Shown: piece after piece, positions 27,902-36,974 of the stretch
How positions within the stretch are numbered: the first letter of the stretch is position 1
How the letters are laid out: the number at the start of each line of letters is the position of its first letter
NCBI GenBank assembly: GCA_934309475.1
Contig: CAKRDK010000002.1
Coordinates: 186,001 to 250,000 of the forward strand
Direction of reading: 5' to 3'
Source of the DNA: an uncultured Roseburia sp.
GTDB taxonomy: Bacteria; Bacillota; Clostridia; Lachnospirales; Lachnospiraceae
DNA: 64,000 bases
Notes under the pieces: model-generated
What the model was told of the DNA's origin: nothing
The model's database searches: none
The model's input: the letters and a program-made list of their open reading frames with translations, nothing else
Position numbers and translations under genes: made by a program

Positions 27902-29060
27902 TCTGGTATTGTTCTCCTAAGTCAATCTGTTTATCACAATCTCCCAACGCTATCTGTGGTGAATGCGTTGCTACAACTACCGTTAGCTGCTTGTGCTTTG
28001 CAATTCTTACTAAATCACGAATAAACAACCTTTGCCAAGAAATATGGAGAGAGATTTCCGGTTCGTCAATCAATAATAAGGTTTCATCTGGTGTTTCAAA
28101 TAATATTTCATAAAAAAGTACAATAATTTCTTTTTCTCCTGACGACAATTTGTCTAAAGGAAGCCTTTTCCCTGTTGTATCATCAATAATTTCAAACCCT
28201 TCTTCATGGGAAATTGCTAATTTTTTAAATGTAAAACGACTATTCACAATATCACAGAACAATTCTATACGATCCACCAGTTTTTCATATGCAGTATATT
28301 TTTTATTAAAGTCATTAAAATATATCGCTAATGCTTTTGCATCTTCCTCTTTGAAATCAGAAATTTCCAAATTACGCACTGTTGTTATTCCATTATTTCT
28401 AAGCTTTCTTATTTTTTTCTGCATCTCCTCCAATTGGAAGAAAAATTCCTCCTTGCTTATGCTCTCTTGCCCTTTAAATAGTCTTTCCGGATATGAACCG
28501 TCTAATTCATTCGAAATATTAGCATATACATTGCTTGCATTTTGAATCTCAAGTGCTAACTTTTCCGGTATCCTTTCAACTGCCTCTCTTTGCTCCTCAT
28601 CCTCTTCCGTTTCAATAATAATTCTTTGCTCCCTGATTAAGCGAACACCCGATACGAGTTCTTTCATGTCGCGCATCAGTGTATCATATATCTTTTTTTG
28701 TTGCACTATGCTTTCCAGGTCAGTTTGCTTGGCATTTCTCCTTGTTATAATTCTCTCTAGTGGTATTCCCCTTGAAAAATAAAGGGCTTCCCTAAAATCC
28801 AATGTCTGATTATTAAAAATCAACTGACTATCTTTTTTCCTCAACACAAACGGTGAACCATCTTCCTCTTTTTTCACATAAATTTGTTCAAATTCAAGTT
28901 GAAAGAAAAATCTAATATTACTATTTCCAATCGCATTTATAATATTTATTATCGTTGATTTTCCGAATCCGTTTGCTCCCGTAATTGTAACAATCTCCCC
29001 ATCTTGTATCTCTATATCATAATTAAAGCGATGAAATAACCCTTTTATTCTAAGTAACAT
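27876..29060 (-). CDS. AAA/ABC-type ATPase, AriA-like sensor of a PARIS-type system
   Basis: 394 aa from the ATG at 29060. This start is preferred because GGAGG sits seven bases before it, whereas the upstream TTG at 29099 has poor spacing. Walker A is GANGFGKST (about residues 24-32), the ABC signature LSSGEKE, Walker B LLLIDEPEISLH and the switch His VVATHSPQIA. A charged, helical insert (about 95-250) separates the ATPase halves, as in the Rad50/OLD-like AAA_15/AAA_21 group. Paired with a DUF4435 gene, this is the AriA-AriB arrangement. It begins 29 bp after the Wzz-like gene with no terminator between, so it appears to be read from the capsule promoter. Base composition is as AT-rich as the polysaccharide genes. 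Confidence 0.85.
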   Translation of the reverse strand: MLLRIKGLFHRFNYDIEIQDGEIVTITGANGFGKSTIINIINAIGNSNIRFFFQLEFEQIYVKKEEDGSPFVLRKKDSQLIFNNQTLDFREALYFSRGIPLERIITRRNAKQTDLESIVQQKKIYDTLMRDMKELVSGVRLIREQRIIIETEEDEEQREAVERIPEKLALEIQNASNVYANISNELDGSYPERLFKGQESISKEEFFFQLEEMQKKIRKLRNNGITTVRNLEISDFKEEDAKALAIYFNDFNKKYTAYEKLVDRIELFCDIVNSRFTFKKLAISHEEGFEIIDDTTGKRLPLDKLSSGEKEIIVLFYEILFETPDETLLLIDEPEISLHISWQRLFIRDLVRIAKHKQLTVVVATHSPQIALGDCDKQIDLGEQYQNERFNKSK

Positions 29061-29089
29061 CCCTTTCCCTCCAAATAACCTACATTTTC

Positions 29090-30553
29090 TTACAGACAAA
29101 TCCCTCCCAGAATCCGCACATTCTGTTCTTTCAGCATCTTCATTTCCTTCGAAATCTCGTCATAAATGGACTGATTACTCTGCTCAAGTAAGACGGCTGT
29201 TCCAATTTCCACAGCCTCCCTCAGTGCTGCTGCCGAATAACAAACATTTTCTCCGTAAACGACTTCAATTCCCACATTCTGCATCTTCTCTGTAAATGCT
29301 GTAATCCATGCTTTCTCTACATGCTCAATCTCCGTTCCTGTCAGGAATATTTTCTGAATGTTTTCTGCCCTGCATGCAAGTTCCAGATTCGAAATGAGAA
29401 TATTCTCTGCCGCTTCCCTGGATATTTTCTTTCTCTTACGGTTTTTCAGGTTCAAAAGGAATTCATCTATCTTTGAAACCTTTTCTTCTTTTCTGATGCA
29501 TCCCAGTAAACGCACTCCGTACAGGTCTGATAACTCTTCGCTGTTTTGTAATGTGCTTGAGAAAATTACTTTTGCACATACCCATAAGACTACGAGAAAT
29601 ACTCCTACGAGGAAACCAAGAATCAGGTACTTGACACTATAAGATGGTTTTGTTGGTGGTGTCTGAACTACCACGTCAGTGTCTGTCTCCTCCTCCAATG
29701 TATCTGCAGCAACCGTTATATCCAATTCCGCTAACTGTTCTTCTGACATAACATTCGTCAATGCATTTAACTGATTCCGATAGTTACTTAATTGTGTCTG
29801 TGCCACACTCTGTTGTGCTGCAAGTTCGCTATCTGTCTGTGTAACAACATTCTCCGACAGTAATTTTAATGTATGACTTCCTACTGTGTCAGAAATTACC
29901 GAGGTCTGTCCCTCGATACAAGCTTCCACTACTGTCGCCATCTCATTTAAGATTTCTTCATCTGTATAGACCACCTGTACAGAAAGAATACTGTTCGACT
30001 TTACCTCTGCTTCCAATTCATCTACTGAAATCAATTCTTCAATATATCTTTCATCCAAATCAAGTCCAAGTTCTTTTTTTATTTTAGATGCAATTGCACC
30101 GCTCTTTACATATTCTGCATATGCCGCTGTCACCGCTGATGTGTAGTCTGATTCAATATCCTGATTTATATTCCAGGAATAATTGGAATCTATGTAATAT
30201 TGCATTACTAATGCCTTTTCCTGGTATGGATCAATATTCATCAACACAGAATTTTTCAAATACTTCCGGCTTTTTTCCATTGCCTTTTTTATACTTTTGG
30301 CATCCTGTATCTGTTGTAACTCGTCTTTTGTAAAATCAGTTGAACTACTTGCTTCAACTTCTTCTGTTAATTCCTCCGCTGCCTTTTGCTGCGCAACTTC
30401 CGCATGATATGTTTTCATTCCTTTTACATAATGCATACCTGAAATTAAAACAGCGAAAATAATTCCGCTTATTATCCAGAAACGCCATGCCATTACAATC
30501 TGCCAAAATAACTCTCTTAATGATATTACTTTTTCTACATCTCTGTTATCCAT
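29090..30553 (-). CDS. Wzz/CapA-like chain-length protein with degenerate BY-kinase-like tail
   Basis: 487 aa. Membrane segments lie at about residues 25-45 and 306-328, with a helical extracytoplasmic region between, the layout of Wzz/YveK polysaccharide co-polymerases that set chain length with Wzy. The cytoplasmic tail (about 340-487) resembles the BY-kinase (CapB) fold in outline: KIFLTGTE at the first strand, then VLLEQSNQS and a final LKEQNVRILGGICL that matches the last strand of such kinases. The Walker A GxxGxGKT and the Walker A' aspartates are gone, so it should not be an active kinase. It is co-transcribed with the dehydrogenase 21 bp upstream. Confidence 0.82.
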   Translation of the reverse strand: MDNRDVEKVISLRELFWQIVMAWRFWIISGIIFAVLISGMHYVKGMKTYHAEVAQQKAAEELTEEVEASSSTDFTKDELQQIQDAKSIKKAMEKSRKYLKNSVLMNIDPYQEKALVMQYYIDSNYSWNINQDIESDYTSAVTAAYAEYVKSGAIASKIKKELGLDLDERYIEELISVDELEAEVKSNSILSVQVVYTDEEILNEMATVVEACIEGQTSVISDTVGSHTLKLLSENVVTQTDSELAAQQSVAQTQLSNYRNQLNALTNVMSEEQLAELDITVAADTLEEETDTDVVVQTPPTKPSYSVKYLILGFLVGVFLVVLWVCAKVIFSSTLQNSEELSDLYGVRLLGCIRKEEKVSKIDEFLLNLKNRKRKKISREAAENILISNLELACRAENIQKIFLTGTEIEHVEKAWITAFTEKMQNVGIEVVYGENVCYSAAALREAVEIGTAVLLEQSNQSIYDEISKEMKMLKEQNVRILGGICL

Positions 30554-30574
30554 AATTTCTCCTTATCACTCAAC

Positions 30575-31813
30575 TTAATCACGTCCATATAAATCTCTTG
30601 TGTAAACTTTTGTCTTTACATCATCCAGACAACTATCATATCTATTTGCTATTATCGCCTGACTCTGCTCCTTGAATTCCTCTATATCATTTACAACCTT
30701 ACTTCCGAAAAAAGTGCTTCCATTTTCCAGCGTTGGTTCGTAAATTATTACAGTTGCACCTTTTGCCTTTATCCGTTTCATCACACCTTGAATTGAGGAC
30801 TGACGGAAATTATCTGAATTAAATTTCATTGTTAGCCGGTAAACACCTATTACAACCTCCCGCTCTAATGATTCATCGTAAGTATTTTCATCTCCATAAT
30901 CATAATATCCTGCTTTCTGTAATACCCGATCCGCAATGAAATCCTTTCTGGTTTTATTCGATTCCACAATTGCTGCCATCATATTCTGTGGAACATCTTC
31001 ATAATTTGCCAACAATTGTTTTGTATCCTTTGGCAGACAGTATCCGCCATAACCAAACGATGGATTATTATAATGATTTCCTATACGTGGATCCAAACAC
31101 ACTCCTTCAATAATCTGCTTCGTGTTTAATCCTTTCATTTCCGCATAAGTATCTAATTCATTAAAATAAGAAACTCTAAGTGCTAAATATGTATTTGCAA
31201 ATAATTTTACTGCCTCCGCTTCTGTAAATCCCATAATCAATGTATTTATATCTTTCTTAATTGCACCTTGCTGTAAAAAGCTTGCAAATGTATTGGCTGC
31301 GTCCACCATATTTTTATCTTCCATATCTGTTCCGACTATAATTCTGGACGGATATAGATTGTCATACAATGCCTTTGATTCTCTTAAAAACTCTGGACTG
31401 AATATAATTCTATCACATTGATATTTTTTTCGTATTGATTCAGTATACCCTACCGGAATTGTAGATTTAATCACCATAATTGCCCGAGAATTATATTTCA
31501 TAACAGTTTCTATTACACTCTCAACAGCCGCTGTATCAAAGAAATTTTTCTTTGTATCGTAATTTGTTGGTGCAGCAATCACAACAAAATCCGCATCCTT
31601 GTATGCCACTTCTGCATCCAATGTCGCTGTTAGATTTAAAGTTTTCTCTGACAAATATTTTTCAATATACTCATCCTGAATAGGCGATGTCCCTTTATTG
31701 ATTAATTCTACCTTTTCCTTAACAATATCTACTGCCACAACTTCATGATTTTGTGCTAAAAGCGTAGCTATAGACAAGCCAACATACCCGGTTCCTGCTA
31801 CCGCTATTTTCAT
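30575..31813 (-). CDS. ugd: UDP-glucose 6-dehydrogenase
   Basis: 412 aa. A Rossmann NAD site (AGTGYVGLS) lies at the N-terminus, SPEFLRE in the middle domain, and the catalytic Cys is in [11 protein letters not shown]. The C-terminal UDP-binding domain is present, so the length is full for the short (HasB-like) branch. It oxidises UDP-glucose to UDP-glucuronate in the cytoplasm, so the polysaccharide probably contains glucuronic acid or a derivative. This links directly to the glucuronyl C5-epimerase-like gene at 40410. UDP-ManNAc or UDP-GalNAc dehydrogenase activity is less likely given the HasB-like sequence. Confidence 0.9.
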   Translation of the reverse strand: MKIAVAGTGYVGLSIATLLAQNHEVVAVDIVKEKVELINKGTSPIQDEYIEKYLSEKTLNLTATLDAEVAYKDADFVVIAAPTNYDTKKNFFDTAAVESVIETVMKYNSRAIMVIKSTIPVGYTESIRKKYQCDRIIFSPEFLRESKALYDNLYPSRIIVGTDMEDKNMVDAANTFASFLQQGAIKKDINTLIMGFTEAEAVKLFANTYLALRVSYFNELDTYAEMKGLNTKQIIEGVCLDPRIGNHYNNPSFGYGGYCLPKDTKQLLANYEDVPQNMMAAIVESNKTRKDFIADRVLQKAGYYDYGDENTYDESLEREVVIGVYRLTMKFNSDNFRQSSIQGVMKRIKAKGATVIIYEPTLENGSTFFGSKVVNDIEEFKEQSQAIIANRYDSCLDDVKTKVYTRDLYGRD

Positions 31814-31842
31814 ACTTTTCTCCTCTCACAACGTTCAACTTA

Positions 31843-33174
31843 TTATTTTAAGATTTTTGTTATTGCATCAAGCAAATTCTCTGCTCTCAAATCCTGCCCA
31901 TATTCCGCCTCACCTATCAACACCGTTTTACATCCCGCATTTTTTCCTGCTTTTATATCATTTTCTCCATCACCAATCATCCACGACATCGATAAATCTA
32001 TATTAAAACTTTTCGCTGCATTCAATAACATTCCTGGTTTCGGTTTTCGACAATCACATTCTATTTTCAATTCCGGAACTTCCCCTTGATAGCCCTTATG
32101 CGGATGATGCGGGCAGTAATACACAGCATCTAAATATCCACCTTCTTGTCCAATCAATGTTTCCATCTTGTTATGAATTTCCTCTAATTCCCGAAAAGAT
32201 ACCTCACCACGTGCTATAACTGGTTGATTCGTAATAACTATGGTCAAGTATCCAGACGCATTAATTTTTCTAATAGCCTCTGTAACTCCCCTGATAAGTT
32301 CAAATTCATCTATATTTTTCAAAAAACCGGCATACTTATTAATAGTTCCATCTCTATCCAAAAAAATAGCCTTTTGCTTTCTTTGCAGATTTTTCCCCGT
32401 TACCTTTCCTTCAAGGTAATCTTTGCAAATAGCGTAATATCTTTCTGGCGTTCCCATATCCTTTACATACTCAGGACTATCATAACAAAACATCTTTCCT
32501 GTTCCTGCTAATGGTTTTAATAAATTTCTATCTAAATCAACTTTAAAAGGATTTCCCGTAACTTCATCCTCTTCTCCTATCCTATTAACATCTATATCAA
32601 CCTTTTCTAATACTTTCGGGTTCATAACATGTAGCCCTGCATTAACACGGTTTCGATAATACTGCGGGCGTTTTTCTTCCTTGGTCAACCACTCTGTAAC
32701 AGCCTTGTTCTCATTCGCTATAATTAATCCACTATCATAAGGATGATTATTCGGATGGGTAAATAATGTTACTAATCCCCCTCGTTCCTCATGATACTTC
32801 ACAAAACGTTTGAAATCCACGTCAAATACAGCATCCGCATTTAATAACAAAAAATCTGACTCAATTTTATCTTTTATTTTGAACAAAGCTCCTGCATTTC
32901 CTAATGGCTTTTCTTCAATATAATACTCAATTTTTACTCCAAACGGTTTCTTTGTCACTGGCGAATCGCCGGACCCGTCCCCAAAATAATCCATAATAAT
33001 ATGTCCTAAATGTCCCACCGTGATAAGAATATCTGTAAACCCCTGGCTTCTTAAACACTCTATTTCATGTTCAAGCACTGGCTTTTCTCCAATCTTTATC
33101 ATCGGTTTCGGAATATCACTCGCCACAGAAGAAATGCGTGTTCCCCTTCCACCTGCCATTATTATTGTTTTCAC
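31843..33174 (-). CDS. Fused heptose-1-P guanylyltransferase and heptose-bisphosphate phosphatase (HddC-GmhB)
   Basis: 443 aa with two domains. Residues 1-240 form a nucleotidyltransferase (MAGGRGTR, DIPKPMIKIGEKP, LLLNADAVFD) of the HddC type, joining heptose-1-phosphate to GTP. Residues about 266-443 form a HAD phosphatase of the GmhB type (FLDRDGTIN, VITNQ, IGDGENDI) with the zinc-loop cysteines and histidines in YCPHHPHKG and CDCRKPKPG. GmhB removes the 7-phosphate from D-glycero-D-manno-heptose-1,7-bisphosphate. The two steps are consecutive in the GDP-heptose pathway, so the fusion makes sense. Start is GTG, overlapping the upstream stop as GTGA. Confidence 0.9.
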   Translation of the reverse strand: MKTIIMAGGRGTRISSVASDIPKPMIKIGEKPVLEHEIECLRSQGFTDILITVGHLGHIIMDYFGDGSGDSPVTKKPFGVKIEYYIEEKPLGNAGALFKIKDKIESDFLLLNADAVFDVDFKRFVKYHEERGGLVTLFTHPNNHPYDSGLIIANENKAVTEWLTKEEKRPQYYRNRVNAGLHVMNPKVLEKVDIDVNRIGEEDEVTGNPFKVDLDRNLLKPLAGTGKMFCYDSPEYVKDMGTPERYYAICKDYLEGKVTGKNLQRKQKAIFLDRDGTINKYAGFLKNIDEFELIRGVTEAIRKINASGYLTIVITNQPVIARGEVSFRELEEIHNKMETLIGQEGGYLDAVYYCPHHPHKGYQGEVPELKIECDCRKPKPGMLLNAAKSFNIDLSMSWMIGDGENDIKAGKNAGCKTVLIGEAEYGQDLRAENLLDAITKILK

Positions 33175-33800
33175 TTACTCACATCCTTATATAATTTATG
33201 TTTGTCATTAATTCCTATTTTTTTTGCCGGAACTCCTCCAACAATTTCATTTTCCTCTACCGCATGTACTACTACGGCATTTGCAGCAATAATTGAATTA
33301 TCTCCAACTTCAATATCTCCAAGTACTTTAGCCCCTGCCGAGACACGCACCCCATTCCCAATTGTTGGCGGTTCATTATCGAAAGTATATCCTATTGTCA
33401 CCTGCTGATTTATCCAGCAATAACTCCCCACTTTCTTTGCAGCAATTACCGTTGCAAATCCATGTTGTATATACAACGGATACCCAATATCTATGGTATT
33501 TATATATAGTGTGTTCACACGTGGGAAAAATACTTTTACAAACATACTCCTTATGTATCCTCTATTATCATAACGGATACGGTGATATAGAAGATTTCTA
33601 TATTCTTTATTTTCAAGCAACAGGCTACTCAATAATCCAAAATCCGATTTCTGCTCTTTTCTGGCACATTCTCCCCAATAATGCAATTCACTTAAAATGT
33701 TTTGTCTGCTTTTCCTCGGCAGAGTTGTTATTATTAGCCAAATCGGAAATATTCTCCATACATTCAAAATTATAATCATTTTTTTCAAATATTTCTTCAT
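33171..33800 (-). CDS. Serine-acetyltransferase-like hexapeptide (LbH) O-acetyltransferase
   Basis: 209 aa from the ATG at 33800, favoured because GGGGGAG is nine bases upstream; a GTG lies two codons earlier. A short N-terminal helical region, hydrophobic at its start, is followed by left-handed beta-helix hexapeptide repeats (IGNGVRVSAGAKV, VGDNSIIAANAVV) and the closing VGGVPAKKIG of the serine acetyltransferase/colanic acid acetyltransferase group. It lies between the heptose genes gmhA and hddC-gmhB, overlapping the latter by 4 bp, so it more likely O-acetylates a sugar of the repeat unit than makes cysteine precursor. Confidence 0.82.
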   Translation of the reverse strand: MKKYLKKMIIILNVWRIFPIWLIITTLPRKSRQNILSELHYWGECARKEQKSDFGLLSSLLLENKEYRNLLYHRIRYDNRGYIRSMFVKVFFPRVNTLYINTIDIGYPLYIQHGFATVIAAKKVGSYCWINQQVTIGYTFDNEPPTIGNGVRVSAGAKVLGDIEVGDNSIIAANAVVVHAVEENEIVGGVPAKKIGINDKHKLYKDVSK

Positions 33801-33844
33801 AACCACTTTCTCCCCCTCTCATACGATACTTATATCCACCTTTT

Positions 33845-34498
33845 TTATCCAAAAAATTTATCCTCTAACATAAGGCACAAACAATGATATACTGGAAGAT
33901 GCAATTCCTGTATCATATACGTTTCAGTTTCCGGAACTTTAATTGCTATATCTGCCACTTCCGCAAGTTTTCCACCGCTTGCTCCCGTTAACCCGATTAT
34001 CTTTATACCCGACGCTCTTGCCACCACCGTGGCATTTATGATATTCTTGCTATTCCCTGATGTGGAAATTCCCAAAAAAACATCACCTTGCCTGCCAAAT
34101 CCCAGTAGCTGTTGCGCAAATACACCTAGTCCATCCACATCATTAATATACGCCGTTGTCAATGCTTCATGTGCCACTAATGGAATTGCCATCAAGGCCT
34201 GTTCTAAGTTTTTTGCTAACTCTGGTCCTCTCTCAGCATCAATCTCAACTAATTTCTCTGCATACTCTTTCGTCACTGGTCTCTGAATCTTAAACCTTTT
34301 CATTAATTCTCCGGCAATATGTTCCGCATCTGCTGCTGAACCTCCATTCCCTGCAACCAGAAGTTTTCCATCTCTTTGATAACAATCCTCCAAAACCAAA
34401 TATGCTTTTATTATATCTTCCCTGCATGCCTCTAGTTTTGGATATCTCTCTACCAGCAAATTAATATGCTTTTCTAGTCGTTTTTCTAATTGTATCAT
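33845..34498 (-). CDS. gmhA: Sedoheptulose-7-phosphate isomerase
   Basis: 217 aa, a full-length SIS-domain protein. The signature VAGNGGSAADAEHIAGEL and the later GISTSGNSKNI match GmhA, which turns sedoheptulose-7-phosphate into D-glycero-D-manno-heptose-7-phosphate. It is the first step of heptose nucleotide synthesis; the kinase gene (hddA) lies 13 bp upstream in the same operon. All four activities of the GDP-heptose route are therefore in one 3.7-kb segment. Confidence 0.93.
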   Translation of the reverse strand: MIQLEKRLEKHINLLVERYPKLEACREDIIKAYLVLEDCYQRDGKLLVAGNGGSAADAEHIAGELMKRFKIQRPVTKEYAEKLVEIDAERGPELAKNLEQALMAIPLVAHEALTTAYINDVDGLGVFAQQLLGFGRQGDVFLGISTSGNSKNIINATVVARASGIKIIGLTGASGGKLAEVADIAIKVPETETYMIQELHLPVYHCLCLMLEDKFFG

Positions 34499-34511
34499 TC
34501 ACTTTCTCCCA

Positions 34512-35516
34512 TTATTTTTGCTTTTCATAAGTTTCAGGCGTATAATGTATCACTCTTGTACCACCATTTTCAAATTCAAACGGAATATTCATTAACTCAC
34601 CCATTGCCTTCGCCAACGCTTCCCGTTTATCTGGTTGCACATAAAACACAAGGAATCCACCTCCACCGGCGCCAAGCAGCTTACCTCCAAGTGCCCCTGC
34701 TTCAATTCCTTTTTGATATAAGCAATCTATTCCATCTGTACTAACTGCACCACCTGTCTGACGTTTCAGTTTCCATGTCTCATCTAAAAGTTTTCCAAAA
34801 TCATCTAGATTTCGCTCTTTTTCTACTAAAATTTTTTCCGCCTCATCTACAAGCTGATACATTTCTCTCAACATGGCATTCTTATCACCAACACTACTAG
34901 ATGCATTTGCCTTTTGAACATCTGATGAAAATCTGGTAAACCCAGTAAAAAACATCATCAAATTCTGATTTAATATTTTCTTTCTCTCCGGAGATATAAT
35001 AATCGGAAGAACCTCATATCCATTCGCATCAAAATTAATCCTGTTAAGTCCACCATAAGACGCAGCGATTTGATCCTGCCAGCCTCCTGCTTCCCTACAA
35101 AGAACTCTTTCTAAATAGATAGCCTCGTCTGCCAGTTTCTTTTTATCTGCAAACTTTCCTTCCAATGCATAAAGCGCATTGAGCAATCCAACTGCAAAAG
35201 AAGAACTTGTTCCAAGTCCTGACCTGGCTGGAAGATCTGCTTCATAAGTCATTCGTATCTCCTGCATATTCAGCATCTTCATAGCCTCCCTTACTGCCGG
35301 GTGCTGAATGTCATTTACATCTGTCACTCTCTCAATTTTCGAATAAGAAAGCTCTGTACTATAATCAAAAAAACGTGGCAGATGTCGAACTGTTACATAG
35401 CAATACTTATCAAACGTTGTCGAAAGGACTGCTCCTTGATTTTCTCGAAAGTAATCCTCCATATCTGTTCCACCGCCAAAAAAAGACATCCGAAAAGGTG
35501 TTTTTGTAATTATCAT
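34512..35516 (-). CDS. hddA: D-glycero-alpha-D-manno-heptose-7-phosphate kinase
   Basis: 334 aa GHMP kinase. It begins ITKTPFRMSFFGGGTD, has the ATP-binding PARSGLGTSSSFAVG and a C-terminal LGAGGGGFLVF, all matching HddA-type heptose kinases rather than galactokinase or mevalonate kinase. It phosphorylates the anomeric position to give heptose-1,7-bisphosphate. The partner genes gmhA, gmhB and hddC follow at once in the operon. The HddA type points to the GDP-alpha-heptose branch and not to the HldE/ADP-beta-heptose branch of LPS synthesis. Confidence 0.92.
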   Translation of the reverse strand: MIITKTPFRMSFFGGGTDMEDYFRENQGAVLSTTFDKYCYVTVRHLPRFFDYSTELSYSKIERVTDVNDIQHPAVREAMKMLNMQEIRMTYEADLPARSGLGTSSSFAVGLLNALYALEGKFADKKKLADEAIYLERVLCREAGGWQDQIAASYGGLNRINFDANGYEVLPIIISPERKKILNQNLMMFFTGFTRFSSDVQKANASSSVGDKNAMLREMYQLVDEAEKILVEKERNLDDFGKLLDETWKLKRQTGGAVSTDGIDCLYQKGIEAGALGGKLLGAGGGGFLVFYVQPDKREALAKAMGELMNIPFEFENGGTRVIHYTPETYEKQK

Positions 35517-35538
35517 GTTTTTTCTCCATATATGTTTT

Positions 35539-36939
35539 TTATTTTGTAACTTTGTTTTTCAATATTGTAAACATTTGCATTACCGTATTTCGGTTTACAA
35601 ATACAAGAATAACAAATAATGCTACTGCTACTATCCAACAAGCTAAAATCTCATATGTTATAACCGTTGCCATAACTAACAAAATTAAATACTCAGTAAG
35701 TACTAACTTTCTCGAATAATTTAATTTTACGAATGTATGCATTAGATACAATCTCATAATACACATACTAGCAAACCCTGCAGCGGTAGCTATCGCTGCC
35801 CCACCACATCCCATGGTCGGAATTAGTATTATATTTAATACTAAATTAACAATTGAACCTACAATAGTTGCAACAAAAATACTTGTCGTTCTTTTTGCAG
35901 CTCTAAATACACTTGACAGAAAAATACTGTACGAAGAAAAAAACGTTGCAACTGTTAAATATGGAACATAGTGCCACGCCTCAACAAAGTCCTTTGCGAA
36001 TAAAATCTGCCCCAATACTTTTGAAAACAAAATAAGTCCACCACATCCAACGACTCCAACCGAAATAAAAAGATTATGCACCTTACTAAAATATTGTTCA
36101 AAATCTTTATCTTCGAAACTATTAATAACTGAAAGAACCCAAGCTTGCGTAAATATCGAAATAAATACGGTCAAAATTGATGGGATTTTTTGTGCTACAC
36201 TGTAAATACCATTGACATCGTATCCTCGCATAGCTACCAACATATATTTATCTAATGAACCATTTAACCACCATCCCACCTGAGTTGGCACCATAGGCAG
36301 ACTATACACAATCATTCTTTTTATTAACGCAGTATCCATTCCCAATTCAAATTGTCTGTATAGCCTTCCACCAAAAAATGTTACCACTATTGCTGCCGTA
36401 TACCCTAATATTGTTGCAAGCAAAAATCCCTCTAATCCTCTGTTCATGACCACTAAAAACAATACATTCATTAAGACTAACACTAACGTTTGCGCTACTC
36501 CTTGTAATGCATAAAGTTTAATATAGCCAAGACCTTTTACATATTGAGCAAGTCCATCTTGTAACATATATACAGCGTAGTATACAACAAAGTATAACCA
36601 ATAATCTGCTATTTCCCCTGAGATATCCTGAATAAAAAACGTTCCACACAAAACTAAAAGAACACTCATTCCCATTAATAACAAAGAAAGCGAGAACACT
36701 TTTTTTGAATTTTCTTCTTTATCCATGGAAAATCTAAGCATACTTTCTCCTATGGCTAATGTTAGTACAGGATATAATAAACTTATTGTTGTTGTGATCA
36801 GGCTTGAAATTCCATAATCCTCTGTTGTTAAAATATTTGTGTACAACGGGACTAATAAAAATGTCAATATTTTAGATGCAAAATTTCCAATTGCAAAAAT
36901 ACCTGTGTCCTTTATCAGATTTTTTTCTCTACTTTCCAT
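35539..36939 (-). CDS. Wzx-type polysaccharide flippase (MOP family)
   Basis: 466 aa from the ATG at 36939. I chose this over the TTG at 36978 because AGGA is spaced correctly and the family start (LIKDTGIFAIGNFASKIL) follows. There are about 12-14 membrane segments, with the N-terminal polysaccharide-synthesis pattern (TNILTTEDYGISSL) and QVGWWLNGSLDKYMLV mid-protein. It should flip the undecaprenyl-linked repeat unit across the membrane for Wzy. The gene sits between the pyruvyl transferase and heptose genes, within the operon. Confidence 0.9.
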   Translation of the reverse strand: MESREKNLIKDTGIFAIGNFASKILTFLLVPLYTNILTTEDYGISSLITTTISLLYPVLTLAIGESMLRFSMDKEENSKKVFSLSLLLMGMSVLLVLCGTFFIQDISGEIADYWLYFVVYYAVYMLQDGLAQYVKGLGYIKLYALQGVAQTLVLVLMNVLFLVVMNRGLEGFLLATILGYTAAIVVTFFGGRLYRQFELGMDTALIKRMIVYSLPMVPTQVGWWLNGSLDKYMLVAMRGYDVNGIYSVAQKIPSILTVFISIFTQAWVLSVINSFEDKDFEQYFSKVHNLFISVGVVGCGGLILFSKVLGQILFAKDFVEAWHYVPYLTVATFFSSYSIFLSSVFRAAKRTTSIFVATIVGSIVNLVLNIILIPTMGCGGAAIATAAGFASMCIMRLYLMHTFVKLNYSRKLVLTEYLILLVMATVITYEILACWIVAVALFVILVFVNRNTVMQMFTILKNKVTK

Positions 36940-36974
36940 TTTTATTCCTACCATTTCCAAATATAAAGTTAATC

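Noticed and set aside
29061..29099. Upstream TTG start for the AriA-like ATPase
   Set aside because: The ribosome site is only two bases from the TTG, while the ATG at 29060 has GGAGG at seven bases and starts the normal domain.
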